Source of the DNA: JAOTVV01 sp039591075
Lineage (GTDB): Bacteria > Gemmatimonadota > Gemmatimonadetes > Gemmatimonadales > GWC2-71-9
Direction: 5' to 3'
Length of the DNA stretch: 6,493 nucleotides
Assembly (NCBI GenBank): GCA_039591075.1
Contig: JBDHEI010000104.1
Location: 1 to 6,493 of the forward strand
A program made the translations under genes and the position numbers. Below are positions 1-6,279 of the stretch, piece after piece. The notes under the pieces are model-generated. The model did no database searches. It was not told where the DNA came from and worked only from the letters and a program-made list of their open reading frames with translations. How positions within the stretch are numbered: the stretch's first letter is position 1; each line of letters begins with the position of its first letter.

Positions 1-333
1 CCGAGGGCCGGCGATCCGCTGCAGTGGGCGCACCGACGTTTCGGCCCAGTAGTCGTTGTCATTGGTGGCGTTGATCATGAACAGCGGCCGCGGCTGAATG
101 CGGCCGATGTAGTTTGCGGGGCACGCGGCGGCTCGGTGCCCGGTCTCGTTGGCGTCGAAGTGTCCGCCGTGAAGAAGCACCACACCCGCAAATCGGCGAT
201 CCGCGCCCGCGGCGATCATGGCGACTTGCGCCCCGCGGCTGAATCCCACCAGCACGACGCGCTCGGGGTTCACGTTTCGCTCGCGCACGAGATAGTCCAG
301 CGCGCGTCCGGCGTGGAACCAGCCAGGCCATGG
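1..333 (-). pseudogene. Alpha/beta-hydrolase fragment, 5' half missing, 3' end off the window
   Basis: Reading the minus strand from 333 down to 1 gives 111 residues of a typical alpha/beta-hydrolase core (esterase/dienelactone-hydrolase/prolyl-oligopeptidase-like), beginning PWPGWFHAGRALDYL. The nucleophile elbow GFSRG is present, with Ser at residue 32 (codon 238-240). A core beta-strand follows (VVLLHGG), then an acid-turn region (LFMINATNDNDYW) where these families carry the catalytic Asp. The catalytic His would lie beyond base 1. The frame stays open rightward to a stop at 406-408, but the residues beyond 333 are Arg/Ser-rich and encoded by the palindromic repeat, so hydrolase similarity ends at about 331-340. 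A normal family member has roughly 80-150 residues before this point, including the early beta-strands. I see no start codon or RBS that would make a sensible shorter protein. I read it as a 5'-truncated remnant. The exact substrate cannot be told. Confidence 0.7.
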
Positions 334-340
334 GGTTGAC

Positions 341-357
341 CTGCGGCTGCTACGCAG
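341..357. repeat. Small hairpin, copy 1 of a GCTGCTA-loop family
   Basis: CTGCG (341-345) pairs perfectly with CGCAG (353-357) around the loop GCTGCTA. The same 17-nt module recurs at 6372-6388 with two C-to-T changes that keep pairing as G-T/G-U wobbles. A third, extended relative lies at 387-427. Confidence 0.55.
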
Positions 358-386
358 CCTCGGTCGGCTTCGCAACAGGGGGTCGC

Positions 387-427
387 GGGTTGATCTGCGC
401 ATCTGCTAATGCAGATGCTTGATCCCC
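387..427. repeat. Strong nested hairpin inside the left repeat
   Basis: GCATCTGC (399-406) and GCAGATGC (411-418) form a perfect 8-bp stem with loop TAAT. Outside it, GATC at 392-395 pairs with GATC at 421-424, and GGG at 387-389 pairs with CCC at 425-427, giving about 15 pairs with small internal loops. There is no T-run after it, so it is not a classical intrinsic terminator on either strand. It is absent from the shorter right-hand repeat copy. Confidence 0.7.
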
Positions 428-480
428 TCTCCCCGTCCGCGGCTCCGCGGCCTCGGGGTCGCACCGCGTCAAATCCCGCC

Positions 481-627
481 GTCCCGACTTGGTAAGCCAA
501 AAAGATCAACTACTTAGAAATGAGCGGCTGGTGAGTGGCCTCATTATTTGTGCTTGTGTGCCAATAGTGAGCCAAATTCAGGTGACTGTCTCGCTGCTTG
601 ACGCTCCGAGTCCTATCTTTGCCAACC
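481..627 (+). promoter_or_regulatory. Upstream region of the kinase gene
   Basis: This stretch is visibly richer in A and T than the flanks (for example around 495-520 and 541-580) and contains no gene, as expected for a promoter region. I see no pair of -35/-10 boxes with good spacing. A TANNNT-like box, TATCTT at 614-619, lies 8 nt before the ATG at 628. That is the position expected for a leaderless transcript, and no Shine-Dalgarno sequence precedes that ATG. AGGTGA at 580-585 could instead serve a TTG start at 598. The promoter position is inference. Confidence 0.3.
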
Positions 628-2235
628 ATGACCGATCGAATCCTCCAGCGCGCCTTGAGTCCGTCGTCCCCGAGCACGCGGGCAACACGTGCAGCACTGC
701 CGCCGGACCTCCTCGAGAAGTCCCGCGACCGCGTGAAACTCATTGCCCTTGTGTTCCTCGTTGCAGAGTCGTTCCTGATGGCATCGGATCTCCCGGCGGA
801 GGGCCTCGGCGTGCTCGTGGGAGGAGCCGACGCGGTGGCGCGTTGGGCAGTGGTCCTGATGTCGGCGGTCCTCTTTGGATTCGCCCGGAACCCACGGGTA
901 CGGCCACAGCTCGTGTTGCAGCTTGGGCTTTCGTACGAGATCGCCCTCTGTCTGCTGCTCTCGATCTTGATGCCACACGATGCCTACGTGCTTGCACTAA
1001 AGCTCGACGCGTTGGGGCAGCTTACGGACCTACTCCAGCACGTTACCTGGACCACGCCGATCATCATCATGTTCCCGTTGATCATTCCGAGTCCGCCGCG
1101 GACGACGCTCTGGATTGCGCTGGCTGCGGCGGCAACAGCGCCGCTCGGCCTGGCCCTCCTCGAGATGACCGTCGAGGCAAACCTGGAACCCCGCGCATAC
1201 CCACACAGCCTGGTGAGTCCCGCGATCGCCGTTGCGGTCGCGTACTTCGGGTCACGCATCGTGTACAGCCTGGGAATCGACGTCAGCAGAGCGCGGGAGA
1301 TGGGAAGCTACCGTCTTACCGAGCTCATCGGTCGCGGTGGCATGGGTGAGGTCTGGAAGGCCAAGCACCGCATGTTGGCGCGGCCCGCGGCGGTCAAACT
1401 CGTACGTCCGGACGTGTTCGGCGCATCCAGCAGCGAGCAGTCCCGCCTCATGCTTGCGCGGTTCGAGCGGGAGGCCCAGGCCACGGCGTCGCTGCGCTCG
1501 CCGCACACCATCGAGCTCTACGATTTCGGTGCTACGGCTGACGGGACGTTCTACTATGTGGCGGAGTTGCTGGATGGCTTCGACTGCAACGCGCTGGTCA
1601 GGCAATTCGGTCCCGTGCCGGCCGAGCGCGTGATCCACCTGCTCCATCAAGTGTGCGACTCGCTCGGGGAAGCGCACGAGCACGAGTTGATCCACCGCGA
1701 CATCAAACCGGGCAATGTCCTTGTGTGCCGGTACGGGCGCAAGGTGGATTTCGTGAAGGTGCTGGACTTTGGGCTGGTGAAAGCCCGAGGACAGCCCGGT
1801 GATGACGAGATCGCGCTCACGGCGGATGGTGTGGTAAGCGGGACGCCGGCGTTCATGTCACCGGAGCAGGTTCTGGGCAATCGCTCGATTGATGCGCGCT
1901 CGGACATCTATGCTGTCGGGTGCCTCGCGTATTGGCTCCTGACGGGCGAGTTGGTCTTCCAGGGCACGACGGCGATGGAGGTCATGATCCATCACACGCA
2001 CACACAGCCGCATCCCCCGTCGGGTCGAACCGAGTTGGGGATACCAGCGTCGCTGGACGAGGTGATCCTGTCTTGCCTTGCCAAGGACCCTGACCAGCGG
2101 CCACAGAGCGCGGACGAGTTGTCGCAGCGGTTGGATACGTGCGCTCAGGATGTCATTGCGTGGACTACGGCGCGCGCCGCCGGTTGGTGGGACGTGAACG
2201 CACCAGCCACTGGCCCGCTACGTCAGCGTCCGTGA
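628..2235 (+). CDS. Membrane-anchored Ser/Thr protein kinase (Hanks/PknB type)
   Basis: The product is 535 aa. An Arg-rich N-terminus is followed by about six hydrophobic segments (roughly residues 36-52, 62-86, 94-115, 141-154, 160-179 and 195-214), so the protein sits in the inner membrane with a C-terminal cytoplasmic kinase domain (about 228-500). Every catalytic element is present: glycine loop GRGGMGEV 235-242, ATP-binding Lys257 (AAVK), alpha-C Glu282, HRD 356-358 with Lys360 and Asn363, DFG 380-382, GTPAFMSPE 405-413, the alpha-F Asp426 (SDIY) and the late Arg491. It should be an active RD-type kinase, probably controlled by activation-loop phosphorylation. There is no PASTA, WD40 or other extracellular sensor domain, so the membrane region itself may be the input module. 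The substrate is unknown. ATG 628 was chosen although it lacks an RBS. An in-frame TTG at 598 would add 10 residues behind a weak AGGTGA. A dyad-rich gap of about 170 nt separates it from the next gene, so it is probably a separate transcription unit. Confidence 0.93.
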   Translation: MTDRILQRALSPSSPSTRATRAALPPDLLEKSRDRVKLIALVFLVAESFLMASDLPAEGLGVLVGGADAVARWAVVLMSAVLFGFARNPRVRPQLVLQLGLSYEIALCLLLSILMPHDAYVLALKLDALGQLTDLLQHVTWTTPIIIMFPLIIPSPPRTTLWIALAAAATAPLGLALLEMTVEANLEPRAYPHSLVSPAIAVAVAYFGSRIVYSLGIDVSRAREMGSYRLTELIGRGGMGEVWKAKHRMLARPAAVKLVRPDVFGASSSEQSRLMLARFEREAQATASLRSPHTIELYDFGATADGTFYYVAELLDGFDCNALVRQFGPVPAERVIHLLHQVCDSLGEAHEHELIHRDIKPGNVLVCRYGRKVDFVKVLDFGLVKARGQPGDDEIALTADGVVSGTPAFMSPEQVLGNRSIDARSDIYAVGCLAYWLLTGELVFQGTTAMEVMIHHTHTQPHPPSGRTELGIPASLDEVILSCLAKDPDQRPQSADELSQRLDTCAQDVIAWTTARAAGWWDVNAPATGPLRQRP

Positions 2236-2406
2236 GGTCGCCCAAATCAGGACTCCGCTGCACTCACTCGCCGTCGGGTCTTGATTTGCCAGGTGCCTGG
2301 CGCGATTCGTCTCGCAGCGAACGCAAGAGCTTCGGGGCAGCGACGCCACGCTGCCAGGCGGGTTAGCTGGATCCTTCGCAGGCCATTTACTGATCCGTTG
2401 GACGAT
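2236..2406. other. Non-coding gap with dyads between kinase and methyltransferase cassette
   Basis: I find no gene here. GCCAGG (2288-2293) and CCTGGC (2296-2301) form a tight operator-like dyad with a 2-nt spacer, and GCCAGGC recurs at 2353-2359. A perfect 7-bp hairpin, GGCAGCG (2336-2342) with CGCTGCC (2349-2355), could help end kinase transcription, but no T-run follows. GTTAGCT at 2362-2368 resembles an integron core site and marks a possible left edge of the cassette. No convincing RYYYAAC partner box lies upstream, the closest being GCCCAAA at 2240-2246. Confidence 0.45.
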
Positions 2407-2935
2407 ATGAGAACGATGAAGAAAGTACTACCACCAGTCTATTTCTTGGCCGCAATCATCGTTGAGGTGCTACTTCACTTCTTCCTTCCCTTGCACCAGT
2501 TCCTAGTATTTCCCTGGCGTCTGTTCGGTCTTGTCTTTGTGGCTATCGGAATCGTGCTGAATGCACTGGCTGATCATACGTTCAAGAAGCACGAAACGAC
2601 GGTCAAGCCGGTTCAGGAATCCAAAGCGCTCGTCACTGGCGGAGCGTTCACCATCAGCCGGAACCCCATGTATCTCGGCATGACCCTTATCCTTCTTGGC
2701 ATGGCTACCCTGCTCGGCTCCGCCACCTCCTTTGCTGTCGTCCCGGTCTTTGGCGTGTTGCTCGACCGGATCTTCATCGTTCAGGAGGAACAGATGCTGG
2801 AAGACACCTTCGGTGATCAGTTCCGACAGTACCGAAACCGGGTCCGGAGATGGATTTAAACAAGGCATCGTCCAACAAAGGGACGAACAAATATCATCTC
2901 AAAGCGTGGTTTCAGATGAATTGTCATCCTAGACG
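2363..2935 (+). mobile_element. Probable integron gene cassette carrying the methyltransferase gene
   Basis: The segment has cassette layout: a GTTAGCT core-like site, one small ORF, then an attC site starting 10 nt after the stop codon. Recombination cuts between G and TT of the core, giving the limits used here, about 573 bp. Base composition differs from the neighbours: 2401-2460 is 26/60 G+C and 2461-2520 is 30/60, against 40/60 in a sampled kinase line (1621-1680). The right boundary is well supported. The left boundary rests on one heptamer. No integrase gene or attI site is visible in the window. Confidence 0.55.
2407..2859 (+). CDS. Small membrane methyltransferase, isoprenylcysteine carboxyl methyltransferase/PEMT family
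   Basis: The product is 150 aa, the usual size for the short bacterial members of the PEMT/ICMT-like group. These are integral membrane SAM-dependent methyltransferases. Hydrophobic segments lie at about 8-28, 33-55, 90-105 and 107-125. The family signatures are visible: SRNPMYLG in the middle (the Arg-Asn-Pro-x-Tyr motif before a membrane helix), an EE pair near residue 126, and the C-terminal FGDQFRQYRNRVRRW, which belongs to the cofactor-binding end. The true substrate of bacterial members is generally unknown, and isoprenylcysteine is a name inherited from the eukaryotic enzyme. ATG 2407 was chosen because the hydrophobic N-terminus follows it. ATG 2416 is equally possible, and neither has a strong RBS. 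Lower GC than the flanking genes and the attC site after the stop codon point to horizontal arrival as an integron cassette, so expression may depend on a promoter outside it. Confidence 0.85.
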   Translation: MRTMKKVLPPVYFLAAIIVEVLLHFFLPLHQFLVFPWRLFGLVFVAIGIVLNALADHTFKKHETTVKPVQESKALVTGGAFTISRNPMYLGMTLILLGMATLLGSATSFAVVPVFGVLLDRIFIVQEEQMLEDTFGDQFRQYRNRVRRWI

Positions 2936-2943
2936 TTGGACGA
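2868..2943 (+). other. Integron attC recombination site
   Basis: GTCCAAC at 2870-2876 fits the R'' box RYYYAAC, and GTTGGAC at 2935-2941 fits the R' box GTTRRRY. They are exact complements, extended to 9 bp by flanking TC/GA. Inside, GGGACG (2880-2885) pairs with CATCCT (2925-2930) as L''/L' with one wobble and one mismatch. One A at 2886/2887 is left unpaired on the L'' arm, like the extrahelical base that sets attC strand choice. Then ACAA (2887-2890) pairs with TTGT (2921-2924) and TCATCT (2894-2899) with AGATGA (2914-2919), closing a central variable loop. Core-to-core length is 72 bp, within the usual 55-150. It lies 10 nt after a stop codon and 15 nt before the next start, as in cassette arrays. 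The expected strand exchange is between G2935 and T2936. Confidence 0.82.
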
Positions 2944-2949
2944 AGAGGG
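2944..2949 (+). promoter_or_regulatory. Ribosome binding site of the cupin gene
   Basis: AGAGGG lies 9 nt before the GTG at 2959 and immediately after the attC core site. This supports GTG as the real start and fits the very short 5' leader typical of integron cassettes. Confidence 0.5.
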
Positions 2950-2958
2950 CATAGGCCT

Positions 2959-3139
2959 GTGGCAACACTGATTGAGAGTCCTACAGCAATTCAAGCTGCT
3001 GGTACGCCACCGAAGCAAATTGAAGAGTTTGTCGGTCTGGTCAACAGCAAGACTGAAGCCGTAAGCATCGCACGCATGCGAAGCCCGAGCCGATGGCAGA
3101 CCTCGTCAGATAGCGGAGTGCGGTGAGTACACGGTGGTC
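2959..3139 (+). pseudogene. Cupin-domain protein, frameshifted and truncated
   Basis: Starting at GTG 2959, the first 46 residues (VATLIESPTAIQAAGTPPKQ..., later VSIARMRSPSRW) match what I recall of a short single-domain cupin family of about 110-120 aa. After Trp46 the frame is wrong and ends at a TGA (3124-3126), giving only 55 aa. Moving to the +1 frame at 3098 restores RPRQIAECGEYTVV, which aligns with the family's EPGQTPEFDEYTVV. One residue is short, as a 2-nt deletion near 3097 would produce. After EYTVV (ends 3139) the cupin beta-barrel, with its metal-binding residues, is not found in any plus frame. So there are two lesions: a frameshift and loss of the C-terminal two thirds. It sits directly downstream of the attC site, so it was probably the next cassette in the array. 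Family assignment is from memory and was not searched. Confidence 0.65.
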
Positions 3140-3492
3140 GCGGCCTACGACCGTCGTCAGTCAGCCCCAGCCGAGCTGGCGACACTCACGTGCGGAGCTC
3201 TCCGGAAAACCCGGAGCGGTTCACCCTCTCTAGGTCAAAGGTGTTTGGGGAACCGCCTCGTGCGGAGTTGCGAAGGTGAGGTCGGGAACCTCCGACGCAC
3301 TACCCGCCAGCCTGTGCCGGGCGGAAGCTCCAATTCCGCTAGTTCCGCTTTAGCTGATCAAGCCACCGTTCCAGAATGATGCGTACCAGCGGACCCGGGG
3401 AATCCGACCCAATGCAACCTTTCGTGCGTCCAGCGCATCGAACCAGGAGTAGACGCGCCACCAAACCGTTACTCACGATCCGGGGTCACACG
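3140..3492. other. Gene-free, hairpin-rich stretch before the barrel gene
   Basis: A plus-strand frame is open across most of this stretch, continuing the repaired cupin frame to a stop at 3377-3379, but the residues resemble no protein I know. Structure is dense: CTCCGG (3200-3205) with CCGGAG (3211-3216); GCGGTTC plus CCC (3216-3226) with GGGGAACCGC (3247-3256), about 10 bp with one bulged A; GAGGT (3278-3282) with ACCTC (3288-3292); and CCGCC (3304-3308) with GGCGG (3320-3324). CGTGCGGAG is directly repeated at 3189-3197 and 3259-3267. This could be a leader of the barrel gene, remnant mobile DNA or decayed cassette DNA. No second attC site is visible. Confidence 0.4.
3482..3485 (+). promoter_or_regulatory. 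Candidate ribosome binding site of the barrel gene
   Basis: GGGG lies 7 nt before the ATG at 3493. It is short, but well spaced, and helps pick this start over the upstream in-frame ATGs at 3376, 3379 and 3412. Confidence 0.35.
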
Positions 3493-6279
3493 ATGCTTGC
3501 TGGTGTTGGCCGCAGTGTAGCCCGTCTCGTTCCGTCACTCATCGTTTTCTTCACGGTGGCCGGGCCCGTGGTCGCCACGGTGCAGGGCCAGTCGAAGCCC
3601 AACGCACCAGCGGATTCGGTCGTTGGAGATTCTCTGGTCACCCCGACCGCCGGCACGCCCGAGCACGACCGGCTCGCACCGCGAACACGAGTCATGCCCC
3701 TCCAGGACGAGATCCGGCTCGACGGCCGGCTCGACGAGTCGATCTGGCAAACCGTGCCGGCAGTGACCTCCTTCACCCAGCGCGAGCCGAACGAAGGGGA
3801 GCCCGCGACACAACGCACCGAGATCCGATTCGTGTACAACGACACAAAGTTGTACGTCGGTGCACGGATGTACGACGAGCTTGGGGCCGAGGGGGTCGTG
3901 TCTCGCCTGGTGCGGCGCGACGCCCATACGCAGAGCGACCAGCTCACGGTCACGTTCGACACGTTCCATGACCACACCGGCCAGACCACGTTCTCGATCA
4001 ATCCGGCCGGCGTCAGGGGCGATGCGTTCGGCCACGATGACTCCTGGGATCCGGTTTGGCGCGCCCGAGCACAGGTCGACTCGCTGGGGTGGACGGCGGA
4101 ACTCGAGATTCCCTTCTCGCAGCTCAGATTCCCAAGGAACTCGGATCAGGAGTGGGGGCTTCAGATCCAGCGGTTCGTGCAACGCCTGAACGAAGTCGCT
4201 GTCTGGTCGTTCTGGCGTCTCAACGAGTCAGGGGGTCCTTCGCGCTTCGGCCACCTCGATGGGCTGAACCAGATCCAGGCGCGCACCAACCGGTTGGAGG
4301 TCCTCCCCTACGCGGTGAGTCAGCTCGATGTGAACGGCGGTGCGGTGGATGCGGCGAACCCGTTCGCGGGCAAGACGCAGTCTGACTACCGGATCGGTGC
4401 GGACCTCAAGTACCTGCTGACCTCGAACCTGACACTCAGTGCGACGATCAACCCGGACTTCGGGCAAGCTGAGGTTGATCCCGCGGTGGTCAATCTCAGC
4501 GCGTTCGAGACCTTCTTCCCCGAGAAGCGCGAGTTCTTCATCGAGGGCCGGGGGAACTTCGGCTTTGGCGACTTCTGGTGCCAATTCTGCAGCAATGTGT
4601 CGTCTCTGAGCATGTCGTTCACCCGCCGTATCGGGCGTCGGCCGCAGGGCGGATTCCTCGCGGGCGACGCGGGGGAGTTCTCCGACGTGCCCACCGCCAG
4701 CACCATCCTGGGCGCCGCGAAGATCACCGGCAAAACCGGCTCCGGCACGTCGGTCGGAATCCTCGGCGCCCTCACACAGCGTGAGAAGGCTCGGGTGGTC
4801 GGGACGACCGGCGAGCGGTTTGAGCAGGAGGTCGAGCCGTTGACCAGCTACGTCATGGGCCGGGTGAAGCAAGACCTGCTCGACGGAAACCTGCAAATCG
4901 GGGCGATCGGGACCTCGGTGTACCGGAACTTCGACGATCCGGCACTCGAGGCGTTCTTGAACGCGCACGCGGAGGGCTTCGGGCTGGATGGGGAGTACTG
5001 GTGGGGCGACCGCACGTACCACGTGTTGTTCAGCTCGGCCTTCACGAACATCTCGGGCTCGACCGACGCGATTCTCCGGGCGCAGCAGGCGAGCTCGCGG
5101 TACTTCCAGCGACCTGATCGGCAACCCGGTGGCAACGGTCTGTTCAGCGACCGCCTCGACTCCACACTCACCTCGATGCGCGGTTGGGGGCTCTACTCTC
5201 GGATCGCGAAGGACGCGGGAGACTGGGGGTGGGAGACATCGCTCAACGTCCGAAGCCCCGGGTTTGAGAACAACGACATCGCTTTTCTCACCCGCACCGA
5301 TTTCATGTGGATGAACGCCAACCTCACGCGCTCGTGGACGGTCCCGGGGGCGTGGTACCGGCAGATCTTCACGACGGTGGGTGCGCAGCAACAGTACAAC
5401 TTCGATGGTGACCTGACCGACAGGCAGTTCCACGGGGCCTTCTTCGTCCAGACCCCGTTCTATTGGGACTTCAACATCTTCGGGATCTACCGCCCCTCCA
5501 CGCTCGACGACCGCCTCACGCGCGGAGGGCCCGTCGTGAAGCGGCCAGGGTTCAGCTTTGTGGCGGCCTTTTTGGAAACGGACAGCAGGAAGCCCGTGAT
5601 CGTCGGGTTCAACCCGTCACTTGGCTGGGACGCAGACGGAGGGAGGGTCTACGACCTTGGGTTCGACATGACCTTCAAGCCAGCCTCGAACGTCAGCCTC
5701 ACGCTGAGCCCTTCCTTCGGCCAATCCAAGAACCCCGACCAGTACGTGACCGCGGTGGACGACTCGACCGCCAACGCGTTCTTCGGCCGGCGGTATGTCT
5801 TCGCAGAGCTGAATCAGAAGTCGCTCTCGATGACCACACGACTCAACGTGACGTTCACGCCGACGATGACGCTCGAGTTGTTCGTGCAGCCGCTGATTTC
5901 GGCCAATGACTTCTCGAACTTTAAGGAGTTCGACGAGCCGCGTCAGCTCTCGAAGAGCATCTACGGGGTGGACCTGGGGACCATTAGAGAGGAAGGTGAG
6001 GGCGCTAACCGCAACCTCTTCATTGATCCAGACGGAAGCGGTCCTGCGGAGGAGTTCTCGGTTGAAAACCAGAACTTCAACTTCCGTTCCCTGCGAGCGA
6101 ATCTCGTGTTCCGCTGGGAGTACACCCCCGGCTCCACGCTCTTTGTTGTGTGGACCCATGACCGGGACGCGACGGACCCGTTCGGCAACTTCGACTTGAG
6201 CCGCGACCTTGACGCTTTAAAGAGCGCCGTCTCCGACAACATCTTCCTCGTGAAACTGACCTATTGGCTGGGGATTTGA
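3493..6279 (+). CDS. Outer-membrane DUF5916 protein with CBM9-like N-terminal domain
   Basis: The product is 928 aa. An N-terminal signal peptide (residues 1 to about 28-33, Arg-containing start then a VPSLIVFFTVAG core) is followed by a linker rich in Pro and Thr. The CBM9-like beta-sandwich spans about 66-245, with LDGRLDESIW 76-85, SINPAGVRGDAFG 168-180 and ELEIPFSQLRFP 203-214. From about 265 to the end is the DUF5916 beta-barrel, entered by the hallmark NPDFGQAEVDPAVVNL and FETFFPEKREFFIEG (320-352), with a CxxC pair at Cys363/Cys366 in the next loop. Alternating Tyr/Phe/Trp strands run to the C-terminal FLVKLTYWLGI. The protein should sit in the outer membrane. Such proteins are often annotated as carbohydrate-binding or membrane-associated hydrolases, but no catalytic activity or substrate is established to my knowledge. 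Start 3493 places the signal peptide at the N-terminus with GGGG upstream. ATG 3412 would add 27 basic residues before it. The stop codon lies within the first arm of the right-hand repeat. No TonB plug domain is seen, so it is not a classical TonB receptor. Confidence 0.9.
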   Translation: MLAGVGRSVARLVPSLIVFFTVAGPVVATVQGQSKPNAPADSVVGDSLVTPTAGTPEHDRLAPRTRVMPLQDEIRLDGRLDESIWQTVPAVTSFTQREPNEGEPATQRTEIRFVYNDTKLYVGARMYDELGAEGVVSRLVRRDAHTQSDQLTVTFDTFHDHTGQTTFSINPAGVRGDAFGHDDSWDPVWRARAQVDSLGWTAELEIPFSQLRFPRNSDQEWGLQIQRFVQRLNEVAVWSFWRLNESGGPSRFGHLDGLNQIQARTNRLEVLPYAVSQLDVNGGAVDAANPFAGKTQSDYRIGADLKYLLTSNLTLSATINPDFGQAEVDPAVVNLSAFETFFPEKREFFIEGRGNFGFGDFWCQFCSNVSSLSMSFTRRIGRRPQGGFLAGDAGEFSDVPTASTILGAAKITGKTGSGTSVGILGALTQREKARVVGTTGERFEQEVEPLTSYVMGRVKQDLLDGNLQIGAIGTSVYRNFDDPALEAFLNAHAEGFGLDGEYWWGDRTYHVLFSSAFTNISGSTDAILRAQQASSRYFQRPDRQPGGNGLFSDRLDSTLTSMRGWGLYSRIAKDAGDWGWETSLNVRSPGFENNDIAFLTRTDFMWMNANLTRSWTVPGAWYRQIFTTVGAQQQYNFDGDLTDRQFHGAFFVQTPFYWDFNIFGIYRPSTLDDRLTRGGPVVKRPGFSFVAAFLETDSRKPVIVGFNPSLGWDADGGRVYDLGFDMTFKPASNVSLTLSPSFGQSKNPDQYVTAVDDSTANAFFGRRYVFAELNQKSLSMTTRLNVTFTPTMTLELFVQPLISANDFSNFKEFDEPRQLSKSIYGVDLGTIREEGEGANRNLFIDPDGSGPAEEFSVENQNFNFRSLRANLVFRWEYTPGSTLFVVWTHDRDATDPFGNFDLSRDLDALKSAVSDNIFLVKLTYWLGI

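Larger units (their letters stand above)
332..480. repeat. Left palindromic repeat element with nested hairpins
   Basis: The outer arms are GGGGTTGAC (332-340) and GTCAAATCCC (468-477), which are inverted complements apart from one change and one gap. The right part, 447-480, matches 6338-6371 in the same orientation at 31 of 34 positions. Inside are two related units: GGGTTGAYCTGCG occurs at 333-345 and 387-399 (12 of 13 identical), each followed by a hairpin containing CTGCTA and GCAG. No convincing reading frame runs through it. It starts exactly where the hydrolase remnant stops. The organisation resembles a REP/BIME or MITE-like element, but I do not recognise a named family. It is not an attC site, because the arms read TTGAC...GTCAA rather than AAC...GTT. 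Confidence 0.65.

Noticed and set aside
332..480. Reading the left (and right) repeat as an attC site
   Set aside because: The arms run TTGAC...GTCAA, the opposite order from the required AAC...GTT boxes, and there is no L''/L' arrangement.
598..619. TTGACG and TATCTT as a -35/-10 promoter pair
   Set aside because: The spacer is only 10 nt instead of about 17, so they cannot act together as a standard sigma-70 promoter.
489..1349. 286-codon plus-strand frame overlapping the kinase start
   Set aside because: Pro/Arg-rich low-information sequence in an alternative frame of the kinase gene, whose own frame shows membrane segments and catalytic motifs.
3189..3330. Complete group II intron
   Set aside because: No reverse-transcriptase frame and far too short. 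Only one domain V-like hairpin is visible, so it is kept as a low-confidence idea only.
3140..3379. Small protein gene in the frame following the cupin remnant
   Set aside because: It has no RBS, its sequence is rich in Arg, Ser and Gly with no family resemblance, and it runs through several hairpins. It is best explained as an accidental open frame.
4228..5433. 401-codon open frame on the minus strand opposite the barrel gene
   Set aside because: It is the complementary-frame shadow of a high-GC coding sequence. Composition is Arg/Glu/Val-rich with no domain, and the plus-strand protein has clear family motifs throughout.
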